Shown: positions 60,268-64,000 of the stretch, piece by piece
Numbering within the stretch: the first letter of the stretch is position 1
How the letters are laid out: each line of letters opens with the position of its first letter
DNA from: CAG-103 sp905215475
GTDB lineage: Bacteria; Bacillota; Clostridia; Oscillospirales; Oscillospiraceae
Length of the DNA stretch: 64,000 nucleotides
Assembly (NCBI GenBank): GCA_905215475.1
Contig: CAJMPW010000002.1
Span: forward strand, 124,001 to 188,000
Direction of reading: 5' to 3'
Notes under the pieces: model-generated
The model's database searches: none
What the model saw: only the letters and a program-made list of their open reading frames with translations
What the model was told of the DNA's origin: nothing
Translations under genes and position numbers: made by a program

Positions 60268-60840
60268 TCAGCAGAACACGATGCCGGCCTCCGGATCCAT
60301 GCTCTGCACGCGGGCGAGCGACTCCACGCGGTAGCCGCGCGCGCGGATGCGCGCACCTCCGGGCTGGAACGCCTTTTCCACCGCGATGCCCGCGCCGACC
60401 ACGGTCGCCCCCGCGCTCTCGATGAGCGTGATGAGCCCGTCGAGCGCCGCGCCGTTGGCAAGAAAATCGTCAATGACGAGCACGCGGTCGCGCGCCGAGA
60501 GATACTCGCGCGAGATGCGGATGGTGTTGTCGTTGCCGTGCGTGAACGAGTGCACGACCGTCGTATACGCATCGTCGGAGACGTTGCGGCTCTTGGTTTT
60601 CTTGGCGAACACGACCGGGCACCCGAACACGAGCCCGGCCACGGCCGCGATGCCGATGCCGCTGGCCTCGATCGTGACGAGCTTGTTCACGCCGCAGCCG
60701 TCAAACAGCCGCTTCCACTCCTCCGCCATCGCCAGAAACAGCTTCGGGTCCATCTGATGGTTCAAAAACCGGTCGACCTTCAGGATCTCGCTGGATTTGA
60801 CCTCGCCCTCGGCGAGGATGCGCTGCTCGAGAAGCTGCAT
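60268..60840 (-). CDS. xpt: Xanthine phosphoribosyltransferase
   Basis: 190 residues, normal Xpt length. PRPP-binding motif VLVIDDFLANGAALDGL (about residues 123-139), N-terminal LLEQRILAEGEVKSSEILKVDRFLNHQMDP and the flap region KKTKSRNVSDDAYTT as in Bacillus Xpt. It converts xanthine (and guanine) to the nucleotide with PRPP. ATG at 60840 with GGGAGG. It has no visible riboswitch of its own but lies upstream of the riboswitch-controlled nucleoside importer on the same strand. Confidence 0.95.
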   Translation of the reverse strand: MQLLEQRILAEGEVKSSEILKVDRFLNHQMDPKLFLAMAEEWKRLFDGCGVNKLVTIEASGIGIAAVAGLVFGCPVVFAKKTKSRNVSDDAYTTVVHSFTHGNDNTIRISREYLSARDRVLVIDDFLANGAALDGLITLIESAGATVVGAGIAVEKAFQPGGARIRARGYRVESLARVQSMDPEAGIVFC

Positions 60841-60965
60841 AACGCTCCATCCTCCCACAATCACTAAGATAGCTTTTATCGTAGCACCCGCGCGGGATGT
60901 GCGCAACCGTTTTTCGCAAAAAATCCGGCAAATCGCCGAATGGACGGTTTTTGTCCGAACGGCGG

Positions 60966-60994
60966 TTGACTTTCCCGTCGATGTGCGGTATCAT
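60966..60994 (+). promoter_or_regulatory. Promoter of the AbrB-like gene cluster
   Basis: TTGACT, 17-base spacer, TATCAT, close to consensus. Confidence 0.7.
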
Positions 60995-60998
60995 CTGT

Positions 60999-61012
60999 TC
61001 CTACAAGTAGGA
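60999..61012. promoter_or_regulatory. Palindrome TCCTAC-AA-GTAGGA at the transcription start
   Basis: A perfect inverted repeat with 6-base arms, five bases after the -10 hexamer. A repressor, possibly the AbrB-like product itself, could block initiation here. Confidence 0.55.
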
Positions 61013-61045
61013 AAAGTATGAATTCCCGCGATAGGAGGCGAGGCT

Positions 61046-61282
61046 ATGCCCGGAGGGAAACACGTGCTCGGTCAAAGCCGCGAGCGCCACATCTTCGGCA
61101 CGGTCAAGGTCGGCGAAAAGGGACAGATCGTGATCCCGAAGGAGGCGCGCACGGTCTTCGGCATTCAGCCGGGAGACACGCTGCTCGTGCTCGGCGATGA
61201 GACGCGCGGCATCGTGGTCACGCGGCCGGAGGTCATGCGCGACGTGGCCGCAAAAATTTTCGACGAATCTGACGAATCATAA
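61046..61282 (+). CDS. AbrB/SpoVT/MazE-type transition-state regulator
   Basis: 78 residues with one swapped-hairpin DNA-binding domain: GTVKVGEKGQIVIPKEARTVFGIQPGDTLLVLGD (about residues 18-51). Such proteins act as dimers or tetramers on DNA and often repress their own genes. The N-terminus MPGGKHVLGQSRER is a basic extension. AGGAGG precedes the ATG. It stands 14 bases ahead of the methionine gamma-lyase-like gene, so it is probably the local regulator of this small operon. Confidence 0.9.
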   Translation: MPGGKHVLGQSRERHIFGTVKVGEKGQIVIPKEARTVFGIQPGDTLLVLGDETRGIVVTRPEVMRDVAAKIFDESDES

Positions 61283-61296
61283 TAAGGAGACGAACG

Positions 61297-62595
61297 ATGA
61301 ATACAGAGTCCATGTACACCGCGCTCGGCATCACGCCGGCGGTGCACCGCTTCGGCGAGGAGATCCTCGCCGGTCTGCGCGAGCGATTTGACGAGATCGA
61401 CCGCGTCGCAGAATACAACCAGTGCAAGGTCATCGGCGCGATGCAAAAAAACCGCGTCGACGCGACGCACTTCGCCGCCACCACGGGCTACGGCTACAAC
61501 GACGCCGGGCGCGACAATCTCGAGCGCGTCTATGCCGACTGCTTCCACACGGAGGCCGCGCTCGTGCGCCCGCAGATCACCTGCGGCACGCACGCGCTGA
61601 CCGTGGCGCTGAGCGCAAACCTGCTGCCCGGCGACACGCTGCTCAGCCCCGTCGGCGCACCGTATGACACGCTCGAGGAGGTCATCGGCATCCGCCCGAG
61701 CACCTGCTCGCTCAAGGAATACGGCGTGCGCTACCGGCAGGTCGACCTGCTGCCGGACTACGGCTTTGACTATCCGGCCATCGAGCAGGCGCTGCGCGAC
61801 GGCGTCAAGCTCGTGACCATCCAACGCTCGAAGGGCTACGCCACGCGCCCGACGTTCTCGGTCGCGCAGATCGGCGAGCTGATCGCGTTCTGCAAGCGCA
61901 TCGACCCGAACGTCATCTGCATGGTCGACAACTGCTACGGCGAGTTCGTCGAGACGATCGAGCCGTCCGACCTCGGCGCGGACATGATCGTCGGCTCGCT
62001 CATCAAAAACCCCGGCGGCGGTCTCGCGCCCATCGGCGGCTACATCTGCGGCCGCAAGGATGTGGTCGACCGCTGCGCCTTCCGTCTGAGCGCCCCCGGT
62101 CTCGGGCAGGAGGTCGGCGCGAACCTCGGGCTCATGCCGGCGTTTTATCAGGGCTTCTTCCTCGCGCCGACTGTGACGGCCGGTGCGCTCAAGGGCGCGG
62201 TGTTCGCGGCGAACGTCTACGAGCGGCTCGGCTTCCGCTGCATCCCGAACGCGACGGAGACGCGTCACGACATCATCCAGTGCGTCGAGCTCGGCTCGGC
62301 AGAGCACATGATCGCCTTCTGCAAGGGCATTCAGGCGGCCGCGCCCGTGGACAGCTACGTCGACCCCATCCCGTGGGCGATGCCGGGCTATGACTCGGAT
62401 GTCATCATGGCCGCCGGTGCGTTCATTCAGGGCTCGTCCATCGAGCTGTCGGCCGACGGTCCGATCCGCCCGCCCTACGCCGTGTATTTCCAGGGCGGCC
62501 TGACGTGGTATCACGCAAAGCTCGGCATCCTCATGAGCCTGCAGAAGCTCGTGGACGCCGGTCTCGTTACTCTTGATCAACTGGAGGAGAAATAA
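61297..62595 (+). CDS. Methionine gamma-lyase family protein (aluminium-resistance/YnbB type)
   Basis: 432 residues of the PLP fold-type I family annotated as methionine gamma-lyase-like or aluminium resistance protein. Visible: GTHALTVALSANLLPGD (cofactor phosphate contact), DNCYGEFVE (aspartate that pairs with PLP nitrogen) and the Schiff-base lysine in GSLIKNPGGGLAPIGGY. In Bacillus the homologue sits beside glnR and is uncharacterised. AAGGAGA site, 14 bases after the AbrB-like gene. Likely a C-S lyase on an amino acid; substrate not known. Confidence 0.9.
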   Translation: MNTESMYTALGITPAVHRFGEEILAGLRERFDEIDRVAEYNQCKVIGAMQKNRVDATHFAATTGYGYNDAGRDNLERVYADCFHTEAALVRPQITCGTHALTVALSANLLPGDTLLSPVGAPYDTLEEVIGIRPSTCSLKEYGVRYRQVDLLPDYGFDYPAIEQALRDGVKLVTIQRSKGYATRPTFSVAQIGELIAFCKRIDPNVICMVDNCYGEFVETIEPSDLGADMIVGSLIKNPGGGLAPIGGYICGRKDVVDRCAFRLSAPGLGQEVGANLGLMPAFYQGFFLAPTVTAGALKGAVFAANVYERLGFRCIPNATETRHDIIQCVELGSAEHMIAFCKGIQAAAPVDSYVDPIPWAMPGYDSDVIMAAGAFIQGSSIELSADGPIRPPYAVYFQGGLTWYHAKLGILMSLQKLVDAGLVTLDQLEEK

Positions 62596-62598
62596 AGT

Positions 62599-63522
62599 AT
62601 GTGGTTCTGGCTTTCCCTGATTGCCCTGCTGTGCTGGTCGGGCTCGGATCTGTTTTCGAAAATTGGCTGCCGCGACGCGGATGACAAGCTCGCGCACCTG
62701 AAGATGGTCATCGCCGTCGGCGTCGTCATGGGTCTGCACGCGGCGTATGAGATCTTCATCGGCGGCGTGAGCATCTCGTGGCACGTCATCTGGACGTACC
62801 TGCCCGTGTCGCTGCTGTACATCTTGTCGATGGCGCTCGGCTACATCGGTCTGCGCTACATCGAGCTGTCCATCTCGTCGCCGATCTGCAACGCCTCCGG
62901 CGCTGTGGTAGCGGTGCTGTACCTGTGCTTCGGCGGGCTGGACGAGGATCTGACCGGCGGGATGCGCATCATGGCGCTGGCCGCCGTGGCGCTCGTGTGT
63001 CTGGGCGTGATCGGACTGGGCGTGGTCGAGTCGCGCGAGGATGACGAGCTGCGCCGCGCGCGGCAGGCCGCCTCGAACTACCGCTACGCCAAGAGCTGGC
63101 TCGCGCTCGCGCTGCCGGTGGCCTACTGCCTGCTCGACGCCGCCGGTACGTTTGCCGACAGCCTCGTGCTGCGAAGCCTCGACCCGGACTCGGCCAACTG
63201 CGCGTATGAGCTGACGTTCCTGTTTGCGGCAGTGGTGTCGTTCGTATATGTCAAGCTCATCCGGCACGACCGCTTCCAGACCAAGCGCGAGGCGCCGAAA
63301 TATATCGGCGCGCTCTTTGAGACGGCCGGTCAGTTCGCGTACATCTACGCCATTGCGGATGAGGACCACGTCATGTACGCCGCGCCCATCATCGCGGCCT
63401 ACTGCGCCGCGTCCGTGCTCTGGAGCCGTATCTTCCTGCGCGAGAAGCTCTCGTGGCGGCACTATCTGATGCTGGTGCTGATCGTCGCGGGCATCGTGCT
63501 GCTCGGCATCCTCGATATCTGA
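62599..63522 (+). CDS. EamA/DMT superfamily transporter
   Basis: 307 residues, ten predicted membrane segments in two EamA-like halves (for example LSLIALLCWSGSDLFSKIG at the start and HYLMLVLIVAGIVLLGIL at the end). DMT carriers usually export metabolites or amino acids. It begins three bases after the stop of the methionine gamma-lyase-like gene, so the two are coupled and the exporter may remove a product or substrate of that enzyme. Direction and substrate are inferred. Confidence 0.85.
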   Translation: MWFWLSLIALLCWSGSDLFSKIGCRDADDKLAHLKMVIAVGVVMGLHAAYEIFIGGVSISWHVIWTYLPVSLLYILSMALGYIGLRYIELSISSPICNASGAVVAVLYLCFGGLDEDLTGGMRIMALAAVALVCLGVIGLGVVESREDDELRRARQAASNYRYAKSWLALALPVAYCLLDAAGTFADSLVLRSLDPDSANCAYELTFLFAAVVSFVYVKLIRHDRFQTKREAPKYIGALFETAGQFAYIYAIADEDHVMYAAPIIAAYCAASVLWSRIFLREKLSWRHYLMLVLIVAGIVLLGILDI

Positions 63523-63557
63523 ATGCAATCTCTGCGCACAGAATCCTCAGCCGTTCA

Positions 63558-63592
63558 AGCGGCCGCTCCCGGTGTGGAGCGGCCGCTTTTTT
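63558..63592 (+). terminator. Terminator of the AbrB-like/lyase/transporter operon
   Basis: AGCGGCCGCTCC-N6-GGAGCGGCCGCT followed by TTTTT. Confidence 0.9.
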
Positions 63593-63608
63593 GTCAATTG
63601 CGTAACGC

Positions 63609-63638
63609 TTGCAATTCGGCGGGCGCGTCTGCTATAAT
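63609..63638 (+). promoter_or_regulatory. Promoter of the SNF transporter gene
   Basis: TTGCAA, 18-base spacer, TATAAT. Confidence 0.75.
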
Positions 63639-63703
63639 AAATGACACATTTGCGCCGAAGGGCGCAGGGTTTGGGTGAAACCAGAAGAATCAGGAGGGGT
63701 TTT

Positions 63704-64000
63704 ATGGATACAGAGATCAAATCCAAGCGCGGTGGCTGGGGCAGCAACTTCGGCTTCCTCATGGCCTCGATCGGCTCGGCCGTCGGTCTTGGCAACATTT
63801 GGGGCTTTCCGTATAAGATGGGCAAAAGCGGCGGCGCCGTGTTTTTGCTGTTTTATCTGGTGCTCGTCGTGCTCGTGGGCGTGACGGTCATGCTCGGTGA
63901 GCTTGCGCTCGGCCGCCGCAGCGGCAAGAGCGGCGTGAGCACCTACCGCAGCCTGTCGAAAAAGTACACATGGCTCGGCTATGCCGGCGTACTGTGCGGC
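63704..64000 (+). CDS. Sodium-dependent transporter, SNF/NSS family (N-terminal part)
   Basis: The first 99 residues of a neurotransmitter:sodium symporter-like protein, cut by the window end. The hallmark first helix is FLMASIGSAVGLGNIWGFPY, with the Na+/substrate-binding unwound stretch; the usual Arg of NxWRFPY is Gly here. The second helix follows. Bacterial members import amino acids. AGGAGGGG precedes the ATG by six bases. Only the 5' third or less is visible. Confidence 0.88.
   Translation, partial: MDTEIKSKRGGWGSNFGFLMASIGSAVGLGNIWGFPYKMGKSGGAVFLLFYLVLVVLVGVTVMLGELALGRRSGKSGVSTYRSLSKKYTWLGYAGVLCG

Overview
The window is GC-rich bacterial chromosome, coding-dense on both strands, and looks like a strictly anaerobic Gram-positive of the class Clostridia, most likely a gut Oscillospiraceae/Ruminococcaceae-type organism. 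The basis is the gene content: AddAB instead of RecBCD, a lone Noc-type ParB, YmdB with a YhaO/YhaN-like pair, purine and tetrahydrofolate riboswitches, a 2-hydroxyacyl-CoA dehydratase pair, Fe-S old-yellow-enzyme reductase and TRAP, ECF and BMP transporters. TTG and GTG starts with strong GGAGG sites are frequent. I see no phage, insertion sequence or CRISPR array. The assignment is inference; no rRNA is present.

Layout: 1-4.6 kb addB (cut by the window edge), addA and rpmE. 5.0-8.0 kb (minus) a 2-hydroxyacyl-CoA dehydratase pair plus an unreported-looking 59-residue membrane protein. 8.3-15.8 kb a TetR regulator divergent from a five-gene operon: GlpA-like and GlpB-like flavoproteins, a DUF1667 protein, an FGGY kinase and an alkylglycerone-phosphate-synthase-like flavoenzyme. 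16.2-17.7 kb a folate module: ECF S component under a THF riboswitch and a cyclodeaminase/cyclohydrolase-like protein. 17.9-19.7 kb a Na/Pi cotransporter. 20.0-30.3 kb the arginine operon argC-argJ-argB-argD-argF-carA-carB, where carB is fused in frame to a DapF-like domain that has lost conserved residues. 30.3-39.3 kb flavodoxin, noc, DUF378, VanZ-like, NCS2 purine permease, YhaN/YhaO-like, YmdB and a small protein. 39.4 kb tRNA-Arg(ACG), then a polysaccharide deacetylase. 40.6-45.5 kb HxlR, DUF169, SDR, TetR and a GntP permease, three of these promoters sharing one palindromic operator. 45.6-49.4 kb a small membrane protein, Nudix, peptide deformylase, LysR and BrnQ. 49.5-54.7 kb a TRAP transporter divergent from a dienoyl-CoA-reductase-like flavoprotein. 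55-60.8 kb a BMP/ABC purine nucleoside importer behind a guanine riboswitch, and xpt. 61-64 kb AbrB-like, methionine gamma-lyase-like, DMT transporter and the start of an SNF transporter.

How they fit: arginine and carbamoyl phosphate synthesis form one transcription unit. Folate and guanine are sensed directly by RNA. The TetR/polyol-like operon (8.3-15.8 kb) and the TetR/SDR/GntP locus (40.6-45.5 kb) are self-contained catabolic modules with visible operators and unknown substrates. A family of about 190-base intergenic elements built of four hairpins, with compensatory base changes, is present in four copies (4.8, 16.0, 32.5 and 33.5 kb), at the 3' ends of genes. All promoters, operators and terminators listed were read by eye from sequence and none has been tested.
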